From contig CM039119.1 in assembly GCA_022036555.1 (NCBI GenBank), positions 25,075,166 to 25,139,165 on the forward strand: a stretch of DNA of 64,000 nucleotides, in the 5' to 3' direction. The translations under genes and the position numbers were made by a program. Positions 1 to 11,589 of the stretch are shown here, one piece after another. Positions within the stretch are counted from its first letter, which is position 1; each line of letters starts with the position of its first letter. The stretch is from Microstegium vimineum (Eukaryota > Streptophyta > Magnoliopsida > Poales > Poaceae). Below the pieces are notes generated by a model. It did not search any database, was not told the origin of the DNA, and saw only the letters and a program-made list of their open reading frames with translations.

Positions 1-1225
1 GATCAACATAATGTCGTGCCTTAGGGTTCAAGGGTCGGCATGTGCTTGAGATGCATGGTGGCCGCCACAAGATTTTGCCTTGCCCGGTTGAAGATGGGCT
101 GCAGAGCTGTGGGTTGTGGGGCCTCGGCCCCGACGATCTGTTTGTAGACGTTGCGTGACTTGCCTCGAGCACCTCCCTCTCGATGCGCACGTGCTCGATC
201 TTGCTCGAGAGCCTGCTCGAGCTGTCGTATGGTCTCACGCTCCTTGTCGAGGTTGACCGTGATTTCGCAGACTTGCGCGAGCTGCACCTCCCTGTCATCC
301 TCATGTTCATTGGGCGCCTGCGGAGGTTTCCCTCAACTGAGGTTGGTCAGGCCTTCAGCCGCTATCGCCGCGGCGTCGTTGGGGTGTGCGTCGATGTCTT
401 GGACGTGGTTGGCCCACCCTCAAGATGGAAACACTCGTGGGTGGGATCCCAGTAGTCAGAGTCGGAGTCGGGGTTGCCGCTGTAGAAGATGGGGAACTGT
501 CCCCGCTGCTGCTCCTCTAGCCATCGGCGTAGGTCGCCAAAACTGTCCCGCCTGGGCTCCGGCGCTCGTGAGAAGACAGAGTCTTAGGAGCTCTAGCTTG
601 GTCCCGGCACTCGCGAGAATCCAAGGTCCCGAGAGACCGGGAAGACAACCTCCATATCCATAATGGCACGTAAGAGAGCCCCGGGGCGCTCCTTGTGCGC
701 ACGCATGGTGGAGTCGATCGAAGCGGTGTATGAAGCGGCGACGTTGTCGAGGCCGAACGACATCTGTCGACGGGCGTTGTATATCCCGTGTGGCAGTAGA
801 TTAGGTGGTTCGGGAGCCACCCGTGGTGGGGGAGCTTGGGCAGGCTGTCTCAACGTGTGCATGGCGAAGATGAAGTCATCGTCCTTGTCGCGCCTGACCT
901 GCCGTCCTTTGCCCCTGAGCTCGGGTCGGACAAGTCCCCAAAGGGAACCGCGTCGCCTGCCAGGGACAGAGAGACTACTGGGGACGTGACATGAGACGGT
1001 GACGAAGACAATGGTGGCGCTGGCCGCGCCTCCTCTTCGGCGGGGAAGTGTGGTGGCGGGGACGACGTGTGGCCCCTCCTAGGTGTGGGGGCATGACACG
1101 CTCACCGCGTGGATCACCGGCCGAGAGTAGGGTCATGTTGCAGCCGTGACCGAGAGACATGAACTCCAGACTCCCAAACCAGATCACTGTGCCATGCGGG
1201 AGTGACGGGAAGGAAGCAGCCATCC
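1..1225 (-). pseudogene. Degenerate gag of a Tat/Retand-like Gypsy element (partial)
   Basis: Reading the minus strand leftward from about 1225, broken frames contain an Arg/Ala-rich gag-like protein. The clearest part (287 down to 21) has a coiled-coil segment rich in Glu, Arg and Gln, followed by NVYKQIVGAE, an ARQNLVAA block and MHLKHMP. That arrangement (RARAR..., VYxxIV, RxxQNxxAA, LP) is typical of gag proteins of grass Tat/Retand-like Gypsy elements. Gag packages element RNA into cytoplasmic particles. The frame shifts several times between 287 and 1225, so the copy is dead. The rest of the element lies before base 1. Lineage is inferred from motif memory only. Confidence 0.55.
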
Positions 1226-1234
1226 GGAAAGAAC

Positions 1235-2218
1235 AACGGGAATCGTTGGTGTTTCGACCCCGGGGGCCAACACCAACGAGTAAATTTATAAGTGTGTGCT
1301 CCCTAATCCGGAAGGTGATGCAAGAAGAACATAAAGATTTATCCTGGTTTGGGCAAGGAAGGCCCTACGTCCAGCAAGGGGAGAAGATCTTGTATTATCT
1401 TGCACCGATGTGCGTGTACAGGGGTCGAATACAAGCGTGGTTGAGCTAGCTAGGGCACAGATGCAGCTAATTTGCTCTGGATCGTGTGAGAATGCTAGAA
1501 GCTAAGACTTGGAGAAGAACTCATCTTACTTCCTTTGCCCTACACTACTCATAGGCGCCCCCTTTTATAGATGAAGGAGGGGCACTGTGTTATAGGATGG
1601 CTAGAGCGTGCGTAAGGGTGACGTCGAGGGGTAGATGCCATTCATGTCAGTGCTCCTGTAGCGGCATGGCTAGTGCTGTAGCGACATGGCTGGAGGAGAC
1701 GCCGTCGTACTCTGTGTGCGTGGGATGACACCCTCGAGGCCCGCTGAGAGATCGGCGCCCATCCCTGCATGCGTGGATCTCTGCCTTGTCACGTCGGGAG
1801 TTGGTGGAGTGTTGATCAGTCACCATGTTCGAGGGGAATGGTCGAGAAGCTCGAGGCCTTGCAGAGTATGGACGTTCTCGGAAAATATGGCGATTCTGTT
1901 GACATTTGCATCTCGAGGGGGTGCCTGACCGGGCACAGTGCCAGACGTGGGGGAATAGTGTCGTACAATCCCCTTAACACGCGGGCTTGGGCGGTGAAAG
2001 ATGGATTTGACCGCGTACCTTTTCACTATACCGAGCACTATAGCCACGCGGTTAGGCGGAAGTAGGTAAGTGCATTAAATGCGCCCAGGGACCATACAGA
2101 AGTAGGTGGAGGAGGGGGGTGCTCATTCGCCTGAAAATTCTCCGTAATCGAGCAGGGGCTTGTTCGCCCAACAAACTTCCGTAATCGAGGGGGTAGCTCG
2201 AGCCGTACCCTGATTACA
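1235..2218 (-). repeat. LTR of the Tat/Retand-like element
   Basis: On the minus strand the LTR begins TGTAATCAGGGTACGGCTCG at 2218 and runs toward about 1235, where a CG-rich stretch (CCCCGGGGTCGAAACACC) precedes the gag leader. Grass Tat-type LTRs commonly end this way. The exact 3' boundary is unclear because the terminal CA and the primer-binding site are eroded. Only this LTR is in the window. It abuts the next element with 8 bp between them. Confidence 0.6.
1561..1570 (-). promoter_or_regulatory. TATA box in the LTR
   Basis: Minus-strand CTATAAAAGG followed by GGGCGCC lies centrally in the LTR, as expected for the U3/R promoter. Confidence 0.5.
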
Positions 2219-2226
2219 TAAGTGTG

Positions 2227-3897
2227 TGTTGACACAAAAGGTGGCACAAAGGGTAAACCGCAAGCGCACGGCTGTCAAGGTAGCTTTTACCCAAGAGTAT
2301 TCCTAGGGTATCGAATCCACGGGGAATGTGAAGTGTACTTAACAAAGAACTAAGTTCGTCCTATGATGACACAAGGGGTTTATGATAGGTTGGCTAGAGA
2401 GGATCTTCTATGGTTATGAAACTAGCAAGGTAAGGTAAGATACAAAGGTTGTTCACTTTGGGCCACTAGGCCGCTTAGCAACAGAAAGGGATGAGAAGGG
2501 TGCTAAACCGCCTAGCACAAGAAGGCCTACATTTTAAGAACTTGGCCGAACGTGGTGGGGTCAAAGCCTAGAAAGGTCTGTCACCCCTACTAGGTACCAC
2601 AAACAAACCGTTGGACAAGCCGCAGACACAGGTAAGCGTATAGCCTAGACACCACATCTACACTATATCTTACTACTCTAATCCGGATCCCGGTGAAATT
2701 GACTAGAGTACCGGTTTAAGGGCGGTGAACCAATAAACAACTAAAGTAAATACTTTACTAGAAATAAAGATCAATTACCATAAAAGAATCTCAAATGCAG
2801 ACTTACAAAAGAGAAGACCGCATCCGCCGAGGTACAGCTTGGAGAAGACGCCAGACAGGCCCAGCTCTCCTCTAGACTCTCCTCACTCTCTCCCTATTTT
2901 CTATGCTACTAGAAGAGTAGGGCTTCGCCTATGTGTAGAGAGAGTAGCTCCTCCTTGGTGTGTTGAATGAGAGGGAGTGAGGGGGTATTTATAGTGGAGA
3001 GGTGGAGTAGAGGCTACTCCACCGCCACGTCATCGATCCAGGGAGCTTCAATCCTCCTCCCTTGGATCAAACCATCATACAACTGCCTAGGATGGATGGC
3101 TTGGATTTCCAACATGTGTAACTTGATATGGCGGTTGAGGGGGGCCCAACTGACCTAGGGGGGTGGTCGGCCGACCCCCCCCTTTGGCCAGTGGGCCATC
3201 CCCTAGCCTTGTGGGTGTGGTCCCACTAGTCAGGGACTAAGTGGGACCCAGGTGGGCCCAGGGGGTGGTCGGCCGACCCCCTCTAGTGGTCCCTGGCCCA
3301 CCTCGTCCATCCTGGTGTTGGTCCCACCTGTCATGCGTAGTGGTTATTCATTCTGAAGTGTTTTTGCATGTTGATCTCTTTGGTGTGGGCCCATGGATCC
3401 ATGTGAAGTTGATCTATTGGTGGAGGATCACTTGGGAGTGCTTTCTTGGATCATGGCCAGCGTGGGAGAGAGGAGTGGCGCCAAGTCACCTTGGGGTGGT
3501 CGGCCGACCCCCCTATGACATGTGGACCACTACCAATCTTCTAGAAGCATGGCCCACCTGTCATGGAGTGTCTGGAATACTTGGTTGTTGCCATGTATAG
3601 GTCGGCCGACCTAGATAAGAGGTGTAGTGACCCTCTTACTATGACAGGTGGGCCCTCCTACCATGTGGGTGCTTGGGATGGCTGGTGGGCCCCATAGGGT
3701 GGTCGGCCGACCCCCCTATGTTGGGTCCCACTAGCTCATTTCTCTCCATTTCCTGTAGTCCTGCCAGAAATACTCCATGGACATGTGGAACTATTTATTT
3801 GATAAAAATCATTATGTCTTTGCTTGCTAGCTCCTTGAAAAGGTGATCTTGTTGACGGTTTTGATGGTATAAAAACATGGTGAAATTTCCGTCAACA
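2227..3897 (-). repeat. 3' LTR of Athila-like element D
   Basis: A 1671-bp LTR on the minus strand. It starts TGTTGACGG at 3897 and ends TTTTGTGTCAACA at 2227. Its 3' half carries the family signature seen three more times in this window: a GCGCTTGCGG box after a line like GATACC...TTTACCC. The first ~50 nt fold as a hairpin (TTGACGG...CCGTCAA). The segment 3165-3712 holds five exact copies of the palindrome GGTCGGCCGACC. Same size as the 3' LTR of element C (about 1.7 kb). Confidence 0.75.
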
Positions 3898-3912
3898 AGA
3901 TCCCCCACACTT
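3898..3912 (-). other. Polypurine tract of element D
   Basis: Minus strand AAGTGTGGGGGATCT lies immediately upstream of the LTR start. It matches in position and sequence the tracts of elements B (13067-13083) and C (23779-23792), and fixes this LTR as the 3' LTR. Confidence 0.7.
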
Positions 3913-5285
3913 AATTCTTTGCTCATCCTCGAGTAAAGGTTAAAAGCTAACATGACTATAACATCATTAAGGCATATAGCAAGCATAAAGTTTCCTTCAA
4001 GACATTTCTTATACAAGTGGAATATGTGGCATTGTCTAACATATATCCTTTAGAAGTTGAAGAATGGAATAGTTCTTAAAGCAAAGTCATCTTCCCAAAT
4101 CATATTTTAGTACTTGGAGTTTTTGATAAGTTTTTCAAAAGAAAGCACATAAGTCTACTTACTCCTCATATAGCACTCTAGATCACTCACAAGGTATATG
4201 ATTCCTTACCAAGGCATAGTATGAGGTTGCCTTCTTTTTATCTTCCTACTTCTAAATGGCTTATGTGGAGCTTAGGTAGGGATAAAGAATGTAGCAAACT
4301 TACCTTGCTTATATTGTAAAGTCAAATTTCGGATCCAAGGAGAGAAGTGTCATACTCTTAGATCAAGATGTGCAAGTGTGTGAAACATGGAAAATGATCA
4401 ATACTCCTTTGTTTGATATGGTCTCTCTTTCTAACTTATTATTTTGAGACATAGATATCTTTTTCTTCTTTTTTTTCTATGAGCTTTGATTTGCTCATTA
4501 TTTATATTTTTTTCTAAGACTTGGGACCTTCATGTGCCCCTATATTTTTTTTCATATTTTTCATAATTTTGCATAGTCTATGTCTCATTTACTAGCAACA
4601 TACTAGAGAGAGAACTTTCTATTAGAACATGGAGCATGAACTATGTGGAAAAATGTAGGCATGTTGTTGCGTACTTCCAGTGTAGAAGCAACATATATAT
4701 GTGGCGTGTACGTGATCTTGATCTTGGGAGCATGAAAAGTCTCTCAACAATGGTCACAAAACTTGACAAAACTCAACACAAAGTAAGAACCTTATGTAGA
4801 AAGCTTATATCATGAAAGAGAATATATGGTTGTGGTAGGAATTTTCTCACTATAGAGGAGTAGTGACATTATGGTTTTATGACATTTTCAAAAATTAATC
4901 TCCAAGCACTTTAAATAGATAGGGTATGAATTATGAGCCAAGAACTATATCACAATAATCAACAACTTAGTCAATATGATTTTCCTATCAAGATATTTTT
5001 CCCACTAGCATAAGCAAAAGCAAGAATTCATCTTTATGATGCTTTTACCCCTTGAATGTCATAGATCATGTCACTTTTCAAAATTTTATTTTTAGCTGTG
5101 GGTCTTCTTATTTTATTCAATATTAAAAGGGAAATAAACTAAAGAAAAGAAATGTGTTAAAAGAAGAAGAGGGGGAAGATTGGCAAACCAGTCGAGAAGC
5201 AGGTTGAGAACGTGTGAATGCTGACTGGTGGGACCAGGGATCCATAGTGGGGTTGGCCGGCCCCACTTTGGTGCCTCTGGCCATT
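3913..5285 (-). mobile_element. Non-coding 3' internal region of element D (truncated)
   Basis: This stretch is the reverse-complement counterpart of about 22400-23780 in element C. Both carry the same lines about a GTACGTGATCTTGATCTTG segment, the cluster of A/T-rich text around 4440-4600 (22.9-23.2 kb in C), and CTCGAGGATGAGCAAAG near the polypurine tract. No open frame of note exists. The element is cut off near 5285, where gene N sequence begins; gag and the 5' LTR are absent. Confidence 0.7.
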
Positions 5286-5772
5286 CTGGGGGGATACAGG
5301 AGGTTGCTAACTGAGATTGTTTCTGTCTCTGGCATTGGTATCGTCAACTTGCAAACATTCAGATTGTTAGAAAATAAGCATTGATATCAAATCACTAGTG
5401 TTAATTGTTTCATAGAGATTTTTAAGTTGATACCTAGCCAACTTTCATTATTGTTCTGTTGTTGGGAGGATATAGGAGGTTGCCCAGAGAGATCGTCTCC
5501 TTGTACAGCATGGGTATCATCAACTAGCATACATTCAGATTGTTAAGAAACAAGCATGGATATCAGATTGTTAGTGTGAATTGCTTCATAGACATTTGTA
5601 AGTTAATACCAACCTTGGCAACTTGGACAAATGTTCTGTGTGTGGGGGGTGACGGTAGTATGCCCCAAGAGATCATCTTTGGCATTGGCGCCATCATCTA
5701 GCATACATTCAGATCCAGATAGGGACGCGGTAGGATGAGCATTGAGACCATCCAGAGCATGGGCACCAGCAT
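5286..5772 (-). pseudogene. Gene N, downstream half: tandem array of short phase-1 exons
   Basis: Reading the minus strand, four copies of one exon type appear. A first exon begins at 5772 and is interrupted at its fifth base by element A. Then come exons 5697-5614 (84 nt), 5523-5434 (90 nt) and 5347 to about 5286, cut by element D. Each complete copy follows an acceptor ending CTAG or CAAG and ends in a GT donor, with short ~90-nt introns. Both full copies have phase 1 at each end, so copies can be added or lost without frameshift. Encoded segments are similar: DDGANAKDDLLGHTTV, VDDTHAVQGDDLSGQPP, VDDTNARDRNNLS, then a TAG in the last copy. Product not recognised; the text is low-complexity and hydrophilic. 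The upstream half is at 29047-30116. Confidence 0.6.
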
Positions 5773-6205
5773 TGTAACACCCACGGTGCTAAGCTTGCAT
5801 TACATTGCATATCATGAGCATAATCATATCATTTGCATGATCTTTGGTTTCACATGAAATGATAGTGTGAAACTAGCTTGTTATTTTATATATTGTGCCC
5901 TATGCTTTTTGTCTTGAATATGATTGCGATTAGATGTTTTAATTCATGTCAATGCTTAGAAAGTTTCAGCATGTTGTTTGGATCAACTTTCATGTTGGTC
6001 ATCTAGTTTGATTTGGCTTATTTATATAATGGTCTTTAATTGTTTAAATAGTGCTTGCTTTGGTTTGAACTAGAGGTGCATGATGGAGTGTTTGTTTGGG
6101 GGTTGAGTGTTAAAAATATTTGTAGAGAAAATTATTTGGAACAAAAGTTGTTTTGGAAGCATCTTTTGAAAATTCTTGGAAAATGGTCAATTTGCCCAAA
6201 AACAG

Positions 6206-6215
6206 TTATAAATAG
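6206..6215 (+). promoter_or_regulatory. Candidate TATA box of LTR A
   Basis: TTATAAATAG occurs about 430 bp into the LTR, upstream of the GC-rich leader-like part. Position is plausible for U3 but unproven. Confidence 0.35.
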
Positions 6216-8272
6216 GGATTTTATTTCAATTTAAAACTAAGTTTGAAATTCAAATTTTGATTTCAATATTTAGGACGAACTAGGTTTTGACCCTTTAAGA
6301 TGAATTGTTCATCTCGTTGAGAGCAACATTTTATCTTTTGGAAGTTTGGCCAAATTCGGCTTTGTTTGAAAAATGTGGGGCAAATTCGATTTCAGTTCAT
6401 TTGAATTGGGGGTGGGACCCACCTGTCTGTCTCTCCCTCCCTCTCTTCTTCTACCTCCGGCCGACGTTGTTCGGACCGATGGCCGCCACGCGGCGTCCAT
6501 ACGCCTGGGAGCGTCGGTGTCCGCCGTTCGCCCCGCGCACCCGAGCGCCTCGCTCGCCCTGGCCCTGCTCGACGCCCACGCGCCCTCGCCCCAATCCCAC
6601 TCCGCCTGCCCTGGTCGCTCAGGCAGTGAAGGCAAAACTTCACTCCTCTGCCCTCCTTCACTCCATTCTGTGCCCAACGTGCTCACTCTCTCTCACTCTC
6701 TCTCCCACTTCCCCTCCCGAGCTCAGGCGAGCTCGGAACGCTCGCCGTCGCCGCCGCCGGAGCTCGCCGCTCCGCCGGCCACCCTCGCCACTGTTTTTCC
6801 CATCCAGACCGGACAAGCACCTTGCCTCGCTCCGCTCTACTCTCTCATGCACCCTGCAGCTCGAATCGACCCCAAGTAGTGGCCGGTTTTGGTCTTCTTC
6901 CTCCTCACCGGTCACGGCCGCCATGGTCGCCGCGCGGTCCGCCGTGACCAGCCCATCTTCTTCTTCCTTTTCTTGCGCATCGTGGTCGTCTTGTTGTGTA
7001 GAAGAGGATGGGGAGGTTGATGGGATTGATTAGGGTCCCGTTTCGTCGGATTTTGGCCGGCCACCACTGCGATTCGCGCCGCCGCTCGCCGGCGCACGTG
7101 GGGAGCCCTGTCCGACCGTCGTTTCTTTGCTTCGACTCGCGTTTCTAGGTCGTTTTGGCACGCAGCGTCGCGTAGGGTAGCCCTTGTACCTCGCCGTGGC
7201 CGGATTTGGCCGGTAGTCGCCTCGCCGGCGATAGGCACGCCGCCGGCAACATGCATGCCGGTGGGCTGCTCCGGTAAGCCTCTGGCCTCATCTTTTGCAC
7301 CGATAGGTTCGCGTGGTTATGTTGAGTCGTTTGGTGACCTTGGTGCGGCCAGAAACCTCGCCGCCGGCCGGCTGCCGCCCCCTGTTTTCTGTCTCGCTGA
7401 CGTGTAGGGCCCACGGTGACGTCATGCTGACGTCAGCCTGTGGTCTGGTCTGGGTGCACAGCACCGGGTGCACTTAGCAAAGATCCAGGTCTGGGTACAG
7501 TTCGGTTACGCGTAGCAATTTAGTTTGGTTTAGTTTTGAAAAATGGATTTCCAGAATTTTGTTTAAATCTTTGGAAATTCATATCTCTCTCATTTTTTGT
7601 CCAAATGAGTTGGTTCAAGTTCTAGTATTTTTCTTGTGATGAGATCTACCTGTGCAAAATATGAAATGTGATTTTTTGGATACTTTTTTGTATAGATTTA
7701 TTTAATGCTTTTAAATGTGGTTATCTTTAGCAATGCATAAGTAATTCTCTGTTGCTCAGAAAAATGTGGTTCCAGTTTTGTTAGTTTTCTTATGGCATGC
7801 CCTATCTGTGAAAAATGTTAGATGGACCTGTCATGTGTAACTATTGCTCTGTCTAGTTAGGGTGCTTGTTTATCATACGTGTTTAGAAATTCATAAGTAA
7901 TTATTTCTGATGGTTTTATGTATGGTAATTTTTCTAGAATGTTCTTATGCTGTTTTAAAGCTATCAATATTCTGAGATCTGTTGTTTCACACTTTGTGGT
8001 GTGTAAAGTGTTTTATGCCCTTGTAAAGGTGTTGTCTTGTCATTTTTGTGTAGGCTAGGTTACTGACTGTTTTGGCTTGCAAATTTTATGGTAGTCTGTT
8101 TTATGCATGCTTGAGCTTCTGTAATTTTTAGAGAATTTTTCTGGGTAGTTTACAGTAGGTTGCAGTTATACCCCTTGTTTAAATATATACTTATAATTGC
8201 TTTTAAGTGTGCAAGTAGAGGTTAATTGTGATGCTTGTGTAGATTGTTTGTAGAAGAGAATGCAGATGACAT

Positions 8273-8542
8273 GTGCTTATCATGCTTACTCCTTTGATCA
8301 TCATCATCATATGTCCTTGTATTGGTTATGCATTCGTTGTATTCATACGCACTATGCATCATACAAGATCATTGGAGCCAGAGCCGGTAGTTCCAGGAGC
8401 AGCCGATGAGGAAGGCCAGCAGGGAACCGCATCGGGAGAGACCCAAGAAGCTGATCTTCCCGAGTGCCCGGACCACCAGCCAAGCTCTTTCGAGAAAGGA
8501 AAGCCCCGGAGCATTTCTCCCTGTGGTTTGCAAAATATCTAA
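8273..8542 (+). other. LTR-embedded small ORF kept in both LTRs of A
   Basis: An 89-codon frame: a hydrophobic N-terminal stretch (PLIIIIICPCIGYAFVVFI) followed by an acidic, Pro-rich part (LEPEPVVPGA, CPDHQPSS) and ending ISPCGLQNI. The counterpart at 27322-27588 is 88 codons, open over its full length, with scattered substitutions and in-frame codon loss. It could be chance within a young LTR pair. No known function. Confidence 0.3.
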
Positions 8543-9991
8543 CTAGTGTCTTTTTACTTGTTTGATGCATTAAGTTATAGGCGTTGCTGCATTACTTATC
8601 TACCTTGGACACCTTGATATATATTCTACCCTGTTAGGTTCAGGAGCGATCATATGCTTAGCCCTGCTTAACTAGATCGGTAGAAGTCGGGTGATTCCTG
8701 TCATCCGTGAGTTATAGGTTGTGACTCATAATGGTTGGCTATGTGGTTTTGGAATAACCATGTGGAGATAATAAATCGAGACCGGGCGGGATTGGTGTTG
8801 TGAACAGAACTGGAGGTTCTATGTGGTTTATCCTGTCTGTGTCGACCTAGGACACCGTTCGCTGTATGTCCTCAAGTCATATTTAACGCATGCCTCACAC
8901 TTAGCTAGAAGGATAAGTTGTTCTGACCGTGAAGCCGTGGTTTATTTGGGCCAGGAGTCGATAGGTACGGATCGTATTGGCGATTTGGGAGACCACATGG
9001 GCGTGGTAGTAAGACCTGACTAGAGTATGGTGCGCCCTGCTGGCAGCCGGGTGGCCCCTGGGTACGATGGTACTGTTGATCCGGCGACTCTACCTGAATA
9101 TAACTTTTGGAGACCTATAGCTCACCGTGGCTGGTGAGTGTGGTTTGTGTGAGGAATACCCCCTCAGCTGAGTAGTAATCGATTCGAATCACCATCATTC
9201 CTGGACATTGAATACTTGACTTGAGCAGCGGAATCGTAGTAACAACTTGAACAAAGAGCTGAGATGGTTACGTGTTGATGTTGAAAGATGCTCGGCCGGA
9301 ATTGGTTACTTGGACGAATAATGTTCTACCATGCTTGATTAGTATAGGTTCCTAATTTAGCATGATAGGCTAATCACTTAAAAATAAATATGCTAGAAGG
9401 TTTAATTATATGTTCCTTTAAAGCAAGTTTTTATGCAAACAAATGAGTCAGCTACCCCACTTATACAACACGCATAATCCTTGGAATCTTTATTTTTAGT
9501 TTATGACAGGTAAGTTTAGCTGAGTACCTTCTTGTACTCAGGGTTTTATTTCCCATGTTGTTGCAGATGGTGAGATGTTTTATGGCTATTGTGAGAACTG
9601 CCTCTACCCCGCTGTGGGAGATGACTAGATCATGGGCATGGTCACTCCACTCTATCTTTTGCTTTTGTGGGATTCGATCAAAGACCTGTCACTGTATTTG
9701 AACTAAGTGTGTGTGTGGATTTGAACTAAATTCGCTTCCGCTACTTTCGAATTTGAACTTGGTTTGTAATAACTCTATTTGAACTCCGATGTGTTAAACT
9801 ATGTGCGAACTTATGTAATATTGTGGATGGTGATCGCTAAACTTATTATGTTCCTGGCTGTAATGGAAATGTTTGAAATCCTTCGAGATTTCGGGATGAC
9901 TACCGGGTTTGTTAGGTCTCAAGTATGCAAGTTTGCTAATTGTTGGCGAATTTCGTACTTGTGCTCTAATAAATTGGTCGGTTCTCTCACA

Positions 9992-10008
9992 GCTGGTATC
10001 GGAGCCAG
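9992..10008 (+). other. Primer-binding site of element A
   Basis: GCTGGTATCGGAGCCAGG follows the LTR end. It resembles the plant tRNA-iMet complement TGGTATCAGAGC with one change, and sets the plus orientation of A. Confidence 0.7.
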
Positions 10009-10433
10009 GTTTAGCGTATTACTATTCACAAGTATTTAAAACAAAAGAGTTTTGGTTTATGAAAAGTAATTGCAAAACTTATATCTATATTTAGGTGTTC
10101 AAATCTATGGTTTGGAAAAGTAAGAGTGTGCCAATGGTCATATCCTTTATGCCCAGTAGGAATTCAGGTGGCTTATATAAGTACTAACTTGGGGATTGCA
10201 TCATATTTTCTGTTTGTTCGTTGCCCATACAATGACGGAGTCGTATGGGGGCCATTCATTTGAATGGTTATGTATGGATCAATTTGCCTCTACGCCATGG
10301 TAAGTGTGAGTTGTGACAGCATGATTGGTACAATGACAGTCTAGGGGAGTGTTATTGGTGCTGGAATATCTACAAGTTGCACACACATGTTTATATGAAG
10401 TTAGTTTTTGTTTGGGACCGTCTTCTGGCGGTG
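10009..10433 (+). mobile_element. 5' internal leader of element A before the nested insertion
   Basis: About 425 bp of untranslated leader after the primer-binding site. No gag is visible before the minus-strand LTR of B interrupts at 10434. Confidence 0.5.
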
Positions 10434-11589
10434 TGTTGGGTATTTTATACGCACACAGATAAATCCGCAAGCGCACGGATACCGTTGTAGCTTTCACCCG
10501 GGAAGGGTTTTAAATATCGAATCCACAGGGAAACCGAAGAACCAACTACGCTCTAACTTAACCAGAAAAGATAAGTGGGTGAAAATAAAGTATATGGTAG
10601 GAGCAAGATAAGGTGAAAACAAGGTTAAAGGTAAGGGAGAACAATCTAATGTAGGGGCGATAATAGGAGAATAGAGAGGATAACTGGGGTTTGTCTACTT
10701 CTAATCTCAAGGAGATATATCAATATCTCGGGACTAACCACGTGAAAGGAGACACCACAGAGGATGCTTAACCTTAGGTTTCCAGTCCTGCGAGTCAAAC
10801 AAACGGGATGTGGGATACAAAGGTAACAACGGAACTGTCACTTCCGCACTACACCCACGAGTCCAGAATGTAGGAGACATTCACAAGTAATCTAGGTCCA
10901 AGCACCGTGCTTACACCTATACTACTCCTCTAACATATAGGGTCCTATAGATTAAAGTACTCGAAAGAGTTGCAAACCAGAAGCATAGTAATTACTCAAT
11001 GAAATAAGAAGTAGATTACCAGAGTGATCTCAGGAGCAAGCTTGATTAGGGCTTGATCATGTCGAAGTACAATCGGAGGAGGCACCGACAGGCCGGCATC
11101 TCCTCTAATCTTCCCTCGCTCTTCATCTCTCTACTATCTAGATCTATTCTAGTTTGGAGAAGAGAGAATGTCCATTGGAGGGACACCTCTCATCTCCAAA
11201 CCCTAGCTTTTGCTCTCTCTATGAATTATGATAATGGGGTCTTCCCTCGTGGGGTCAGAGGCCTTGCTTATATAGCCTCTTCAAATGAACGTCGGTCGTT
11301 GAATCAAACCGACCTTAGGCGAAGGGTTTAGATTCATCCTCAAAGGCGGTTAGGCGCGATCCGTGAAGTTGGTCGTGATTGGCCACAGGAGTAGGGCGGG
11401 CGCCCTGCCTATGGGCCCGCTTGCCCTCTCGCTCCTTCCCGCGCCTTCTTGATCCTTCTAGATTCTTCTTTTTCCTGCCGATGATAATTATCTCTATGTA
11501 AACCTTACATGTGGGTCTTTCCTCCATATTTCCTGATATCCCCTGCAGAAACAGGCATTCACCAAAACTTGTGGAATTTCATTAGTAAA

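Larger units (their letters stand above)
5773..9991 (+). repeat. 5' LTR of Tekay-like Gypsy element A (4.2 kb)
   Basis: Begins TGTAACACCCACGG and ends GGTCGGTTCTCTCACA, directly before a tRNA-iMet-type primer-binding site. From 6996 on it is collinear with 26056-29046, the 3' LTR copy. A 4.2-kb LTR is long but usual for grass Tekay/Del chromoviruses. The 6400-7480 part is GC-rich and gives many spurious long frames. The flanking 5 bp are AGCAT before and AGAAT after the 3' LTR, a target-site duplication with one mismatch. Confidence 0.85.

Noticed and set aside
6305..7260. Long overlapping frames on both strands in the GC-rich part of LTR A
   Set aside because: Low-complexity Pro/Arg/Ser translations in several frames at once, within a repeat present twice; typical GC-rich LTR shadow frames.
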